NCBI GenBank assembly: GCA_003598175.1 | Contig: QZKN01000067.1 | Span: 39,726-103,725 of the forward strand | Length of the DNA: 64,000 nucleotides | Reading direction: 5' to 3' | Source of the DNA: Candidatus Omnitrophota bacterium | GTDB taxonomy: Bacteria > Hinthialibacterota > Hinthialibacteria > Hinthialibacterales > Hinthialibacteraceae | In this document: in pieces, positions 53,083 to 61,153 of the stretch | How positions within the stretch are numbered: the stretch's first letter is position 1 | How the letters are laid out: every line of letters starts with the position of its first letter | The notes under the pieces: generated by a model | What the model saw: the letters and a program-made list of their open reading frames with translations, nothing else | What the model was told of the DNA's origin: nothing | Database searches by the model: none | Program-made: the position numbers and the translations under genes

Positions 53083-54954
53083 ATGAAGAAACAAATTTCC
53101 CGCAGAGATTTCCTGGCAAATACGAGCGCCGTATCAGCGAGCGCGTTGATGATCAATCCCTCCCGCTCGCTTGCACAAACAAAAGAACGTCCGAATTTTT
53201 TGTGGCTCACCAGCGAAGATAACGGCCCCGAAATCGGCGCCTATGGCGATTCCTTCGCTGACACGCCCAACATCGACGGCATCGCGAAGAAGGGAGTGAT
53301 TTATCTCCACGCCTGGTCCACCGCGCCGGTCTGCGCCCCCGCGAGAACCACCATTATTTCCGGCGTGTATCCACCTTGCACCGGCGCCGAACATATGCGC
53401 AGCATGACTCACCTTCCCGCCAATATGAAAATGTACCCGGAGTATTTGCGGGAGGCGGGCTATTATTGCACCAACAACTCCAAAGAGGATTACAACCTGG
53501 AAAAAATCGGCCAGGTCTGGGACGAATCCAGCAACAAAGCGCATTGGCGTAATCGCAAAGAGGGACAACCGTTCTTCGCCGTTTTCAATTTCACCGTCAG
53601 CCACGAAAGCCAGATTCGCGTACGCCCCCATACCCCCGTACACGATCCGGCAAAAGTTCCCATTCCCGCCTATCATCCGGATACGCCGGAAGTGCGTCTC
53701 GATTGGGCGCAGTATTACGACAAATTAACGGAAATGGACGCGCAAGTGGGAAAAGTCCTGCACCAATTGCATGAGGATGGGCTGGATGAGGACACTATCA
53801 TTTTTTATTACGGCGATCACGGCTCCGGCATGCCGCGCAGCAAGCGCTGGCTTTACAATTCCGGCCTGCGCGTTCCGCTGGTGATCCATATTCCCGAAAA
53901 ATATAAACATCTGGCGCCACCCGATTATGCGCCGCACGGCCAATCGGAGCGGCTGGTCGGTTTTATCGACCTCGCGCCCACGGTTCTCAGCCTGGTCGGC
54001 ATTCAGCCGCCAAACCACATGCAGGGACATGCATTTCTGGGTGAATTTACATCTCCCGGACCGGATTATTTGTTCGGTTTTCGCGGGCGCATGGACGAAC
54101 AGTACGACATGTCGCGCACCGTTCGCGATCATCGGTATCACTACATTCGCAATTACATGCCCCACAAAACCTATGGACAATATCTGGAGTACATGTTCCA
54201 GACTCCCACCACACAAGTGTGGAAGACCTTGTACGATGAAGGCAAATTGCAGCCGCCGCAAACTTATTTTTGGGAAACCAAGCCGCCGGAAGAGTTATAT
54301 GATATGGAAAACGATCCTGATGAAGTCAGCAACCTGGCCGATTCGCCGGATCATCAGAACATTCTCGAACGGCTGCGGAAAGTTCATCAGGATTGGGAAT
54401 TGAAAATCCGCGATGTCGGTTTTTTGCCGGAAGACGAAATCCATTCCCGCTCCCAAAACTCCACGCCTTATGAAATGGGACATGACGACAACGCCTATCC
54501 CATGAAAAAGATCATGGCCGCCGCCGAACTGGCCTCTTCGATGAAACAGGAAGCCGTTCCCGAATTGATCCGGCGGTTCGAAGACAAAGACAGCGCCGTA
54601 CGCTATTGGGCCGCAATGGGCATCCTCATGCAAAAGGAAGAAGCAGTGATCCAATCCAAAACCACCCTGCACCAAGCCCTCGGCGACTCATCCGCAAGCG
54701 TGCAAGTCATCGCCGCGCAAGCATTGGGACAATATGGCAATCAGGACGACTTGAAAAAAGCCTATCCGGTTCTACTTAAACTATCGCTGCCGACGGAAAA
54801 AGGGATTTTCGTGTCCATGCTGGCGCTCAATGCGCTGGACGCGGTCAACGAAAGCAGGAAGGATGTGAACGAAGCGCTCTTCTCGTCCGTTCATCCCCGT
54901 TTTCGCGGCTATCCGCAACGGCTGCTGGAGAAGATCGTGAAAAGCATGAAATAA
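53083..54954 (+). CDS. Cys-type sulfatase with HEAT-like C-terminal repeats
   Basis: A 623-residue exported sulfatase. MKKQISRRDFLANTSAVSAS carries a twin-arginine-like motif (SRRDFL). The S1-type core starts RPNFLWLTSEDNGPEIGAYGD; C84-A-P-A-R88 is the formylglycine motif C-x-P-x-R; FFAVFNFTVSHESQ, YYGDHGSGMPRSKRW and ELYDMENDPDEVSNLAD are further family marks. From about residue 470 the protein shows HEAT-like helices (AVRYWAAMGILMQKEEAV, ASVQVIAAQALGQYG), an addition found in some PVC-type sulfatases. It removes sulfate from polysaccharide. ATG at 53083 follows GGAGG by 9 bases. Confidence 0.93.
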   Translation: MKKQISRRDFLANTSAVSASALMINPSRSLAQTKERPNFLWLTSEDNGPEIGAYGDSFADTPNIDGIAKKGVIYLHAWSTAPVCAPARTTIISGVYPPCTGAEHMRSMTHLPANMKMYPEYLREAGYYCTNNSKEDYNLEKIGQVWDESSNKAHWRNRKEGQPFFAVFNFTVSHESQIRVRPHTPVHDPAKVPIPAYHPDTPEVRLDWAQYYDKLTEMDAQVGKVLHQLHEDGLDEDTIIFYYGDHGSGMPRSKRWLYNSGLRVPLVIHIPEKYKHLAPPDYAPHGQSERLVGFIDLAPTVLSLVGIQPPNHMQGHAFLGEFTSPGPDYLFGFRGRMDEQYDMSRTVRDHRYHYIRNYMPHKTYGQYLEYMFQTPTTQVWKTLYDEGKLQPPQTYFWETKPPEELYDMENDPDEVSNLADSPDHQNILERLRKVHQDWELKIRDVGFLPEDEIHSRSQNSTPYEMGHDDNAYPMKKIMAAAELASSMKQEAVPELIRRFEDKDSAVRYWAAMGILMQKEEAVIQSKTTLHQALGDSSASVQVIAAQALGQYGNQDDLKKAYPVLLKLSLPTEKGIFVSMLALNALDAVNESRKDVNEALFSSVHPRFRGYPQRLLEKIVKSMK

Positions 54955-55033
54955 TCCATTGAAAATGGGTTTGTGCGATGCAAGGAATAAGAAAAACGGA
55001 GATTCATGACATATTTTTTTTACAGGATTTACG

Positions 55034-56011
55034 ATGCAACGATACGTAACTCTACCTTTATATTTTATATTTTTTTTCTATGTTTCCTGCGCTAACAATC
55101 AAGCCCCTCGAACACCGGAAATTTCGGCGCTAAAACCATCTCCGCTCATGTCCGTCCCCACGGAGACAAAATCGCCTCAACCGACAACGACGCCGGAAAA
55201 ACCGGTGATCGAACACGTGCTTCCTGAACCGACTCCGTACATTCGGGAATTCAAAATCACAAAAGCGAATGACATGCCGATGGCCAAAATCAAAGGCAAA
55301 GATATCAAAGAACTCTCCGGAATTGTTCCCGCCGGAAATCAGGGGGAATATTGGGGACATAACGACCGGGGAAACGATCCGGAAATCTATCGCTTCAATC
55401 GTAAGGGGAAAATCCTACAACAAGTGAAACTGGAAGGAATCCCCAATGATGATTGGGAATGTATTACGCGTGACGCGCAAGGGAATTTGTATATCGGCGC
55501 GACTGGCGATAACGATAAAAAAAAGGAAACGTATCACATCTATCAACTGGAAGAGCCCAAAAGGGAAAGCAAGCGACTCGCAACCATCAAAACCCATTCC
55601 TTCGTTTATTCGGGCGGAAAATCCCACAATTGTGAAGCGTTCTTCCTCTTCGATGGCAAATTCTATCTGATCACGAAAGAAAACGATAACAACGATAAAC
55701 CCGTTATTTTTTGCCTCGATTCATTCCACGACAACGAGATGGCCACTGCGCGAAAATTGGGAAAATTCAATTGTCAAGGAAAAGTCACGGATGCGTCTTA
55801 TTCGCAAACCCACCAGTTGTTGGCGGTATTGACTTACTCACAGATCACCCTTTATCGCGTGACGCAACCGCAGGATTTATTCACTTCTCCACTTTTCACA
55901 ATTGATATTGATCTCGGCCAAAGTGAGGGAATCTGTTTCGACGGAGATGTACTGATCATCACCAACGAATCAGGCGAATTTTGGAACTATTCCATCCGCG
56001 ACATCATGTAA
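55034..56011 (+). CDS. lipoprotein with beta-propeller (phytase/esterase-like) fold
   Basis: A 325-residue probable lipoprotein: MQRYVTLPLYFIFFFYVSC gives a lipid-Cys site at C19, followed by a Pro/Thr/Lys-rich linker to about residue 70. The body has ELSGIVPAGNQGEYWGHNDRGNDPEIYRF, DDWECITRDAQGNLYIGATGDNDKK and SEGICFDGDVLIITNESGE, repeats of a propeller family seen as stand-alone exported proteins. Function is not known for the family. No catalytic motif seen. It follows the sulfatase by 79 bases and could be in its operon. Confidence 0.72.
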   Translation: MQRYVTLPLYFIFFFYVSCANNQAPRTPEISALKPSPLMSVPTETKSPQPTTTPEKPVIEHVLPEPTPYIREFKITKANDMPMAKIKGKDIKELSGIVPAGNQGEYWGHNDRGNDPEIYRFNRKGKILQQVKLEGIPNDDWECITRDAQGNLYIGATGDNDKKKETYHIYQLEEPKRESKRLATIKTHSFVYSGGKSHNCEAFFLFDGKFYLITKENDNNDKPVIFCLDSFHDNEMATARKLGKFNCQGKVTDASYSQTHQLLAVLTYSQITLYRVTQPQDLFTSPLFTIDIDLGQSEGICFDGDVLIITNESGEFWNYSIRDIM

Positions 56012-56243
56012 AATACCAGTATCCCTAACTGTAAAAAAATCAAATAAATATTTCCCCAATAGCGCCTTATATTCCCTCCCATCCGCTTCGCATCAATTTC
56101 ATTCGCTTGACGAATCGCCTGGGATTAAAAAGGGAACGTAGAGCACTTTACATCGAAATCTTCCTATGTTCTAATTGTTTTCTCCTAAAAAGTCGAAAAC
56201 GAAATCCGTTTTCGAAAAAAAATAATCGCGGAGAAAGGAGTAC

Positions 56244-57026
56244 ATGATGAAAAAGTGTTTTGGAATGGCAATACTGGGATTATTGTGTGTCTCTGCCAGT
56301 CCGGTCTTTGCGCAGACAATCCTGCATTGTGATTTTTCGAGAGCGCAAGGGTACGTCGATGGTCCGATAGTCGACCAGCCGGCCGGCGCGGGTGAAAAAT
56401 GGATGGATGGCGCGGCAAATGTTCCGTCCGCGGCGTACCTCGTGATAGAGAACGAACAATTGATGGGCTATCAGCTTGACGGCAGCGATACGTGGATTTG
56501 GATCCGATTTCCCGTCCAAAAATCCGGCGAACTCACACTGACTTGGGTTTGGCAATACATTGGACCGGCTGATGGAAACGTGGATATCGGAATGAACATC
56601 AGCGATTCGGAAAATTTCAATTTCGACGGCAATCCGAATCTCGGTTGGAATGAGCAAGGCGCAATGTGCCGTATGCAGGAAGCCAGTCCTATCATCGATG
56701 TTCGTAACGGCGATTGGGCAGGCGGAGGTACTTATGCTGCCGCGACAGAGATGAGATACACGGACGGCGCGCTGATCCATATGCGGATGGTCGTTCACGT
56801 CCTTGATCTGACTTTGGATGTCTATGCCCGAAAAGAAGGCGGAACGGAAGTCACTTTGGCCCAGGGGTACGGTTTTCGGCGCATTCCGACCACTCAGACC
56901 GATGGAGTGAATTGCCTGGCCATCTGGCTGGATGGAAATACCAACGGAACAAGCGTCATGATTGACGACATATTACTTGTCGGCCCGAACGGCCCCACAG
57001 ATATTCAGGATTGGGCCATTTATTGA
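56244..57026 (+). CDS. exported lectin-like protein with C-terminal W-x-I-Y
   Basis: A 260-residue exported protein with signal KKCFGMAILGLLCVSASPVF then AQ. The body is a jelly-roll, concanavalin-like type: ILHCDFSRAQGYVDGPIVD, DTWIWIRFPVQKSGELTLTW and TSVMIDDILLVGPNG, similar in its last strands to the N-terminal domain of the 50629 protein. It ends in DIQDWAIY, the tail shared with two other exported proteins. AAAGGAG lies just before two consecutive ATG codons. No enzyme motif; carbohydrate or surface binding is likely. Confidence 0.75.
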   Translation: MMKKCFGMAILGLLCVSASPVFAQTILHCDFSRAQGYVDGPIVDQPAGAGEKWMDGAANVPSAAYLVIENEQLMGYQLDGSDTWIWIRFPVQKSGELTLTWVWQYIGPADGNVDIGMNISDSENFNFDGNPNLGWNEQGAMCRMQEASPIIDVRNGDWAGGGTYAAATEMRYTDGALIHMRMVVHVLDLTLDVYARKEGGTEVTLAQGYGFRRIPTTQTDGVNCLAIWLDGNTNGTSVMIDDILLVGPNGPTDIQDWAIY

Positions 57027-57230
57027 AGGTGAACCGTTTTTTGCAGCAGTATCCAATCATCCGTTGATTTTCTCAATCCTGTTTTACATCGCTTTTACCC
57101 CAAACTGCAATTTGTGATGACGATTTTTTTTCACCACCTTGAAATGTCTCGCAAGAAATGTTATTCCATTCCAGGCGATTTCATGTAATAATACACCCTA
57201 CGTCTCCCTGTGATACCAGGAGGAAAACAG

Positions 57231-57884
57231 ATGCGGAATAAACAAACCGGTTTTACCCTGATTGAACTTTTGATCGTCGTTGCGATTATCGGCGTTCTGG
57301 CCGCCATCGCTGTGCCGAATTTCATGAACGCCAGAATTCGCGCCAATTTAGCGAGATCGTACGCCGACATCAAGATGTTGTACAATCAAAATATGACGCG
57401 GAAACTCGATATCAATTTATGGATGGTTGACGGCAATGATCAGGGAGCGCAAGGAACCGGAAGAGCGGAAGATTGTGTTCTCGATCCGTGGGGACCCGTG
57501 CGCTGGGGAAAAACATGCACGGAAATCGGCCTGACCTGCTATGACATCAATAACGACGGACGTATTTATGCCCAATTGACCACGCCGGTCTCCTACATCA
57601 GCGGCATTCCCACCGATCCTTTCGCGAAAGGCATCTTTTATACATACGGCACCAGCCATTGCCCCAACGGCAGCCTCGGCGCGTATTGGTGTTTCATCGC
57701 CGCCGGAACCGACGGCGATTATGATGACGTTCGATGGCTTGTCACGCAGGGAAAATCGGTGCCTTATATCGCCACCAACGGCCTCATATCCAACGGAGAT
57801 ATATGGGTTACTCACAAACTGGGCTTCTCGGGGGAACGCGATTACAACACCGCCTTCGGCGGATACGCCCACACCTTTTTCTAA
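57231..57884 (+). CDS. type II secretion/type IV pilin-like protein (GspG-like)
   Basis: A 217-residue pilin-like protein: leader MRNKQTG, then the prepilin motif FTLIELLIVVAIIGVLAAIA and NFMNARIRANLARSYADIKM. The C-terminal body contains LTTPVSYISGIPTDPFAKG, IAAGTDGDYDDVRW and YIATNGLISNGDIW, sharing the TNGL-S-GD block with the 52101 pilin-like protein. AGGAGG lies 7 bases before the ATG. It may be a pseudopilin or a thin fibre on the cell surface. Family A hairpin follows its stop within 3 bases. Confidence 0.88.
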   Translation: MRNKQTGFTLIELLIVVAIIGVLAAIAVPNFMNARIRANLARSYADIKMLYNQNMTRKLDINLWMVDGNDQGAQGTGRAEDCVLDPWGPVRWGKTCTEIGLTCYDINNDGRIYAQLTTPVSYISGIPTDPFAKGIFYTYGTSHCPNGSLGAYWCFIAAGTDGDYDDVRWLVTQGKSVPYIATNGLISNGDIWVTHKLGFSGERDYNTAFGGYAHTFF

Positions 57885-57887
57885 AAC

Positions 57888-57904
57888 GCCGCCGTCTCGG
57901 CGGC
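57888..57904. repeat. double-hairpin intergenic repeat, family A copy 3 (first half)
   Basis: GCCGCCGTCTCGGCGGC, identical to the first hairpin of the 52046 copy and starting 3 bases after the pilin-like gene stop. The second hairpin is lost or displaced by the adjoining 130-base element. Confidence 0.75.
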
Positions 57905-57930
57905 ATTTCCTCAAAAGCAGGCAAATTATG

Positions 57931-58060
57931 AACTCACCTTACTCACACCCCCCTATAATCCCCCTGTCAACGGGGGGATAAACACGCCCTCCCCGTTGAC
58001 GGGGAGGGCTGGGGAGGGGGAATTCCAGCCGGTTTTTGTAACTTCTGCGTAAGGTGAGTT
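57931..58060. repeat. 130-bp MITE-like element with 12-bp terminal inverted repeats
   Basis: Perfect terminal arms AACTCACCTTAC (57931-57942) and GTAAGGTGAGTT (58049-58060). The interior has two GC-rich palindromes, CCCCTGTCAACGGGG and CCCTCCCCGTTGACGGGG, sharing the GTCAACGGGG theme. No ORF inside. This is the layout of a miniature inverted-repeat element; the transposase would be elsewhere. Confidence 0.7.
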
Positions 58061-58081
58061 ATGAATCTGTGATTAAAGAAA

Positions 58082-58113
58082 AAGCGCCGGCAAGGTGTAA
58101 ACCGCCGGCGCTT
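58082..58113 (-). terminator. intrinsic terminator of the DNRLRE protein gene
   Basis: AAGCGCCGGC (58082-58091) and GCCGGCGCTT (58104-58113) form a perfect 10-bp stem; on the minus strand it is followed by a T-rich run (complement of 58069-58082). It lies 24 bases past the stop of the 58137 gene. Confidence 0.85.
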
Positions 58114-58136
58114 CAGAAAATGCTTGCTTCTTCCGA

Positions 58137-59006
58137 TTATTGATAAATCGACCATTCCGAACTCACGCCGGAATCGGCAAACAGATCAATGACCAATTGC
58201 GGCCGATTCGCCGCGGTTGCATTATTTCTGGAGGCGAAATTATAGGCGCCGCCGACATACGGAGAAGGATCATTCGTCGCGATATTGTCCGTTTCCTGCG
58301 AAACCTTCATACCGTTATTCGACGCCGGAGAGGCAATCCATTCTTTCGCCATCTGCGTAATGTCCAACCAGAGCCATGCATTGAGTTTGGAAGGATCAAA
58401 CCAGGTTCGGCTTTCGACCGGCCCAACGTCCGTCGGACCTTCCGCGCCGATGGCTTCCCACAATTCACGGCCGGTTGAATTCCACGTTACTGCGCCGCTG
58501 TTATCCGGCGCATTATCACCGTCTACTCCACTGGTTGCGCCGCCATTTCCTTCATCCCAGGGTTTCAATATTTTCTGGGTGCTGAGAAAATGGGGATTCT
58601 TTTGACCGGCAGCCGGATTTGTCGGTCCGGAGCCACTTCCACCGGCCTGGCGTTCATACACGAAGAAAAGCCCCAATTTTGCATTCTTCACACGCGCCGC
58701 CCGCGCCGCCGGAATGGATGATACATCGAATTTAATCAGGATGACTTTACTGTCATTGTATAAAGGATAGGTTGTACCATAATCCCCTTGTTCGATGTAT
58801 ACATGCCCGCCGGTATTTTGCGGGGTATCGACCGGTGGGCGGCTCAGCTGATTTTGGCCTCCGTCCCACGAAATAATGTGCGCATCCGCCGTTCCCGCAT
58901 AACTGGCTGTCGGGGAAACGCCCTGCTGGAAGGTGATCACTTCGGCGCTCGCGCCGCAAGCAAAAACCAATGCCAGCCCCACTACGAAAGATAATTTTTT
59001 CATCAT
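58137..59006 (-). CDS. exported DNRLRE-domain protein with C-terminal W-x-I-Y
   Basis: A 289-residue exported protein: signal MKKLSFVVGLALVFACGASA, then a DNRLRE-type beta-sandwich: VITFQQGVSPTASYAGTADAH, KVILIKFDVSSIPAARAARVKNAKLGLFF, and RPQLVIDLF at the end of the fold. Such domains are often carbohydrate-binding or structural parts of surface proteins. It ends in SSEWSIYQ, close to the W-x-I-Y tails of the proteins at 50629 and 56244. Two ATG codons in a row follow GGGAGG. Its terminator lies at 58082-58113. Confidence 0.8.
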   Translation of the reverse strand: MMKKLSFVVGLALVFACGASAEVITFQQGVSPTASYAGTADAHIISWDGGQNQLSRPPVDTPQNTGGHVYIEQGDYGTTYPLYNDSKVILIKFDVSSIPAARAARVKNAKLGLFFVYERQAGGSGSGPTNPAAGQKNPHFLSTQKILKPWDEGNGGATSGVDGDNAPDNSGAVTWNSTGRELWEAIGAEGPTDVGPVESRTWFDPSKLNAWLWLDITQMAKEWIASPASNNGMKVSQETDNIATNDPSPYVGGAYNFASRNNATAANRPQLVIDLFADSGVSSEWSIYQ

Positions 59007-59221
59007 ACCATATTTCCTCCCGTAAGTTTTTAATGGTTAATCCAATGCAACTCCCATTATCTGAAAATCCGAATGGAATGTCAAGAACAATTTCAAAAAT
59101 AGGCACACAATCTCCGTATTCTCACTTGAACGAACGATTGTACACAAAGAGAACGGATTTTTTTAAAACCCGGATGAAGGTTTTTTGTTTCTATCGTTCG
59201 TTCTTAGGATGAAAATAACTC

Positions 59222-59251
59222 GTAGGGGGCAGGTTTGAAATCTGCCCCAAC
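59222..59251. repeat. GTAGGGG-type palindromic repeat, family B copy 2
   Basis: GTAGGGGGCAGGTTTGAAAT and the facing CTGCCCCAAC: outer GTAGGGG-like arms as at 17964, with a different core (CAGGTTT/AAATCTG). Right arm has drifted (CCCCAAC in place of CCCCTAC). Confidence 0.6.
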
Positions 59252-59556
59252 CAAAGGTGGAAACCTATTCAAAATCCAACTTTGAAAAAAAACGGCCTTT
59301 CTTTATATACAGATCATGCAGGGTGAAATGAATGCAATAATGTGATTTTGACATCTTGCTCGTTGTTCTTGTACACGCTCATCAGGATCGCATTCCCATT
59401 TCCCGCCCGTTATCTATCCAATATATCACGTACGTTCGCTCCTGGCCTGTTTGTATTCCTGTGAATGGATCGCTTTGCGCCTGAACCTGCTCGTGAGGTG
59501 ACGAAATCGTCACCAAATAACGACCCCCGATTCAGGGAGGAGTTCAAAAATTTCCC

Positions 59557-59615
59557 AGCGAAGCGGGGGCAATTCCAGTCAGCCTACGGTCTCCTTCCAT
59601 TGCCCCCGCTTCGCT
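59557..59615. repeat. 17-bp perfect inverted repeat
   Basis: AGCGAAGCGGGGGCAAT (59557-59573) and ATTGCCCCCGCTTCGCT (59599-59615) around a 25-base loop. No T-run follows on either side, so it is more likely a dispersed palindrome than a terminator. Confidence 0.7.
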
Positions 59616-59919
59616 CCCATCCCAAAATAGCGTATCATGAATCGCCCAGCTTCCACGGGACGACCGGGGCGGCCGATTTAGCCTGGAATCACCGGCCGAT
59701 TTCAACGGAATACGCACAATAGTCTGACGCCGTTGTGGGAACAACTTCCTGGTGAGAACAGGATTGGGAACAGCAAGGTCTCGGGTTTAGGGGGTAGGAT
59801 TTGGTAAATACTGGAACTGTAAGGGAAAATGGAATCAGGTCGTTCTGGTTAAATTGTGGAGTGATAATTTAATTTTTTACTACTGATTCGACCTTTGTGT
59901 GTATTTCGATTATGTGATT

Positions 59920-60447
59920 TTATATGGATTCTCTCGCCACCAGGCGCTTGATCTCTTTCATCACTAGGAAGAGCCGATAAGGATCAGTGGGACCGGGATC
60001 AAAATTAAAATACCTATAAAAAGCAAACGCCTCCTCATCCTTGGCATGAACCAGCAGGGCCCGGATTCCGGCAATATCGGCCGCTTGCGCTTTCCGTAGC
60101 AGAGCATTTTTGAGCAGCGCCTTGCCAAGTCCCTTCCCTTGATAGCGATCATCAACCGCCAGGCGCGCCAGGATCATCACCGGAATGGGATACCGCGGCA
60201 ATCCTTTTTTGATTCGTTCCGGTGCATCCGCATGAAGCACGCTTCCCACCGTCAAGCTGCAATAGGCCACGACCCGTCCAGCCAGACAGGCAATGTAAGT
60301 TTGGGAACTTTCCGACCGTTGATTCATCAGCGCAAACCGTTTCAGAAATCGGTTGAGTTCTTCTTTTCCGCAGTCGAAAGAGTCAACCTCATGTTCCGCA
60401 GTCAATTTCTCGATGGGATAAAATGAATGGTTTTGTTCAGCGTTCAC
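59920..60447 (-). CDS. GNAT-family TacT-like toxin
   Basis: A 175-residue GNAT acetyltransferase of the TacT/AtaT toxin type. EKLTAEHEVDSFDCGKEELNRFLKRFA is the family opening; ARLAVDDRYQGKGLGKALLKNAL is the acetyl-CoA loop (Q-x-K-G-x-G type); IRALLVHAKDEEAFAFYRYFNF and a closing DPYRLFLVMKEI match TacT. Known relatives acetylate aminoacyl-tRNA and block translation. It overlaps the upstream DUF1778 gene by 4 bases (ATGA), the usual antitoxin-toxin order. Confidence 0.9.
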   Translation of the reverse strand: MNAEQNHSFYPIEKLTAEHEVDSFDCGKEELNRFLKRFALMNQRSESSQTYIACLAGRVVAYCSLTVGSVLHADAPERIKKGLPRYPIPVMILARLAVDDRYQGKGLGKALLKNALLRKAQAADIAGIRALLVHAKDEEAFAFYRYFNFDPGPTDPYRLFLVMKEIKRLVARESI

Positions 60448-60743
60448 TTTTCCGACACGGTTCGTTCTTTCATGAGACTTTCAAGACGCGGTCGGGATTT
60501 TGGTGGAGCGTCCAGGGCGGCGAGAAACGCATTCCATTCCTTTTTATTCATGACAAACACCCGCTGATCGGTGAGGATAGACTCCGCTTCACGGCAAGCG
60601 GTTTCCAGCATAAAATCAGAACGGGATTTACCAAGGCGCTGCGCCGCGGAGTCAATCAGATCACGTTGGTCTTTGTGCGCGCGGATGCTGATTTTAATAT
60701 CACGCAACTCCACGGAATTTTCTTTTAAATGGAACTGAGACAT
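60444..60743 (-). CDS. DUF1778 (TacA-like) ribbon-helix-helix antitoxin
   Basis: A 99-residue antitoxin: LRDIKISIRAHKDQRDLIDSAAQRLGKSRSDFMLETACREAE is the DUF1778/TacA ribbon-helix-helix domain, followed by a flexible toxin-binding tail. ATG at 60743 lies 11 bases after AGGAGG; an in-frame TTG further up at 60773 is not supported. It should neutralise the GNAT toxin and repress its own promoter, where a matching dyad is seen. Confidence 0.88.
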   Translation of the reverse strand: MSQFHLKENSVELRDIKISIRAHKDQRDLIDSAAQRLGKSRSDFMLETACREAESILTDQRVFVMNKKEWNAFLAALDAPPKSRPRLESLMKERTVSEK

Positions 60744-60773
60744 TTTGCATAAATCCTCCTCGATACGCTTCAA

Positions 60774-60803
60774 AGGATATCACGCATGTCAGGACATTGT
60801 CAA
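60774..60803 (-). promoter_or_regulatory. promoter of the TacAT-type operon
   Basis: Minus strand: TTGACA (60803-60798), an 18-base spacer, and TATCCT (60779-60774). It would start transcription near 60767, about 24 bases before the antitoxin ATG. Confidence 0.55.
60786..60797. promoter_or_regulatory. candidate antitoxin operator dyad
   Basis: ATGTC-AG-GACAT, a perfect 5-bp dyad placed inside the -35/-10 spacer of the TacAT promoter. Position and symmetry fit a ribbon-helix-helix dimer site; binding is inferred. Confidence 0.45.
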
Positions 60804-61153
60804 TACGCTATTTGAGCCGAGACTGCCTGGCTTCTCTTATCCGCCCCTCTTTTCATTTTTCACTTTTTCCTCCATGATTGACATTGATGACGAAACTCGA
60901 TTCCTGACAATGAATGGTTCATTGCAAAATGTCGCTTCCTGCCGATGCAATTCTTGAACGACTTTCCTGGCTTTTCTTTATTCGTTCAAAATCATGGCCG
61001 ACAACGGACTAGGACCGGATTGGGTCCCTTTCGAACTGATCGCGGTGCAGATTCTCCTCCACGGACGGATATTTCCGGCGGCAAACCGAAATCATGCCCT
61101 CTGTAGTTAAAAAGCATGGGCTTTCGGCTTTGGCATCTAACAGCGGGGTAAAA
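60804..61153. other. intergenic region, no gene seen
   Basis: A 350-base gap between the TacAT operon promoter and the end of the MerR-family gene. No ORF with a ribosome-binding site, no strong hairpin with a T-run, and no repeat of the families seen elsewhere. Confidence 0.4.

Larger units (their letters stand above)
59007..59919. other. 913-base intergenic region with repeats, no gene seen
   Basis: No credible ORF. It holds a family B palindrome (59222-59251) and a 17-bp perfect inverted repeat (59557-59615). Between them lies AT-rich sequence; a small palindrome GTGACGAAATCGTCAC is at about 59498-59513. The right end is the region downstream of the TacT-like gene. Looks like accumulated non-coding mobile DNA. 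Confidence 0.55.

Noticed and set aside
52856..53086. 76-codon frame overlapping the sulfatase start
   Set aside because: No ribosome-binding site and no family resemblance; the sulfatase start at 53083 is well supported.
59465..59722. 85-codon plus-strand frame in the long intergenic region
   Set aside because: It runs through a perfect inverted repeat and has no start signal or recognisable motif.
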